Shown here in pieces: positions 6,626-7,514 of a DNA stretch of 7,514 bases. Position 1 is the first letter of the stretch. Every line of letters starts with the position of its first letter. The notes below the pieces were generated by a model, which saw only the letters and a program-made list of their open reading frames with translations, did not search any database and had not been told where the DNA came from. Both the position numbers and the translations under genes were made by a program. The DNA is from an uncultured Chlorobiaceae bacterium (lineage in GTDB: Bacteria; Bacteroidota; Chlorobiia; Chlorobiales; Chlorobiaceae), in contig CAIYWF010000003.1 of NCBI GenBank assembly GCA_903929845.1, forward strand, positions 1 to 7,514, read 5' to 3'.

Positions 6626-7514
6626 ATGAGTCAATTTAAAATACTGTCAGAAAATAAATTCAAAGCTTTTTTTCAAAGTAATGCTTTTGTAGAAGTGTTT
6701 TTTGAGAAAAAGGGATTGGCGAGGTATAAATATTTGTTTGGTGCTTTGCGGATAGAGTTGAAATCAATTCGTCATTATTTTGTGATAGCTTATTCGAGAT
6801 TAACTCCGCTTTTTAATCCTAAAAACCCTAAAACTTTTGCTACTGATAGTTTTCTGACTGAATTTGAGAGATATGCAAAGTCATTGGGATTTGTTGATAT
6901 TGGTTATACAAGGCTTAATCCAGGGATACTTTTTTACAATGAAAAGGTAATATCAAAAAACACAATTGTATTGTCATTGGAAATGGACAAAGATAAAATG
7001 AATTTAGCACCATCAAAGGCTACATTCAATATGATTCATGAAACCTATCACAACTTAAATATGATTACTCTCAAATTGAGTAATTATTTAAGAAAAAATG
7101 GATATGCAGCACAACCATCAACGGCAACTTTGGGATATGGTCATTATCCGCCAATTGCTGAATCGGCTGGTTTGGGATTAAAAGGTTGGCATGGATTATT
7201 GATTACTCCAAAACTTGGACCAAGACAAAGACTTGCATTAGTTTTCACAAGTATTGAGAATTTACCAATTTATGATTTGCAACAAAATTCACATTCATGG
7301 ATTACTGATTTCTGCTCGACTTGTAAAAAGTGTGTAAGAGCATGCCCAGCAGATGCAATTCCTAAGGATTTGGAATTTGATAACTTTGGTAATCAAATTC
7401 ATATTCATGCAAAAAAATGTGTTGATTATTTTTCTCAAAATTATGGTTGTTCGATTTGTATTCAAGAATGTACTTTTAACAAGACAACCTATGATAAATT
7501 AAAGACAATTCATG
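6626..7514 (+). CDS. Two-cluster 4Fe-4S protein related to QueG / reductive dehalogenases, 3' partial
   Basis: 296 codons are present and the gene runs off the window. The middle carries AESAGLGLKGWHG (178-190) followed by LLITPKLGPRQRLA, the glycine-rich segment shared by epoxyqueuosine reductase and reductive dehalogenase relatives. A first cluster motif follows at C230, C233, C236 and C240-P, and a second at C265, C275, C278 and C282, together a double 4Fe-4S ferredoxin module. It is probably a cytoplasmic redox enzyme; no signal peptide is visible. I do not call it QueG: the segment before AGLG reads GYGHYPPIAE and lacks the Asp-containing pattern I expect there in QueG, and the N-terminal 90 residues are unfamiliar. 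The ATG at 6626 is the first start after an in-frame TGA at 6608-6610. It begins 61 bases after the last cassette junction, so it may be a third cassette's cargo or the flank of the array. Confidence 0.85.
   Translation, partial: MSQFKILSENKFKAFFQSNAFVEVFFEKKGLARYKYLFGALRIELKSIRHYFVIAYSRLTPLFNPKNPKTFATDSFLTEFERYAKSLGFVDIGYTRLNPGILFYNEKVISKNTIVLSLEMDKDKMNLAPSKATFNMIHETYHNLNMITLKLSNYLRKNGYAAQPSTATLGYGHYPPIAESAGLGLKGWHGLLITPKLGPRQRLALVFTSIENLPIYDLQQNSHSWITDFCSTCKKCVRACPADAIPKDLEFDNFGNQIHIHAKKCVDYFSQNYGCSICIQECTFNKTTYDKLKTIH

Noticed and set aside
1..7514. CRISPR array, tRNA or rRNA genes, insertion sequences
   Set aside because: No regularly spaced repeats, no tRNA cloverleaf or rRNA-like stretch, and no transposase were seen on reading both strands.

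Overview
The window is AT-rich and its protein style (Lys/Asn/Ile-rich, no clear Shine-Dalgarno sites, a recombinase tail ending in SPFDNL) suggests a member of the Bacteroidota. This is an inference; no rRNA or other marker gene is present. Everything recognisable is on the + strand.

I read the layout as the integrase-proximal part of an integron-like gene-cassette array. It runs in this order: the last 39 codons of a tyrosine recombinase (2-121); a strong imperfect inverted repeat (133-188) that is a candidate attI or regulatory hairpin; cassette 1 (213-1335) with two overlapping small genes of unknown function; an attC-like site (about 1216-1341); cassette 2 (1336-6564) with a tightly coupled two-gene operon; a second attC-like site (about 6437-6571); then the first 296 codons of a two-cluster 4Fe-4S protein related to QueG and reductive dehalogenases (6626 to the window end).

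The strongest structural evidence is that each attC left end pairs best with the first bases of its own cassette, not with the sequence directly downstream. For cassette 1 the match is 14 of 17 against 6 of 17; for cassette 2 it is 13 of 15 against 9 of 15. A circular cassette inserted by recombination at G^TT should look like this, and it fixes the cassette boundaries at 212/213, 1335/1336 and 6564/6565.

The most interesting cargo is cassette 2. It encodes a 585-residue nitrilase-fold (carbon-nitrogen hydrolase) protein with a recognisable Glu-Lys-Cys triad. Two bases after its stop, at a GTG start, comes a 1034-residue Rad50/SMC-like ATPase with Walker A, a CPLC hook motif, an ABC signature, Walker B, and an unexplained N-terminal domain of about 200 residues. 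An SMC-like sensor beside an enzymatic effector, carried on a mobile cassette, has the architecture of an anti-phage system in the broad style of Lamassu or ABC-three-component systems. I do not recall a named system with exactly this nitrilase plus Rad50-like pair. Defence function is inferred, not shown.

Cassette 1 may encode an alpha/beta protein and a single-pass membrane coiled-coil protein that work together; neither is recognised.
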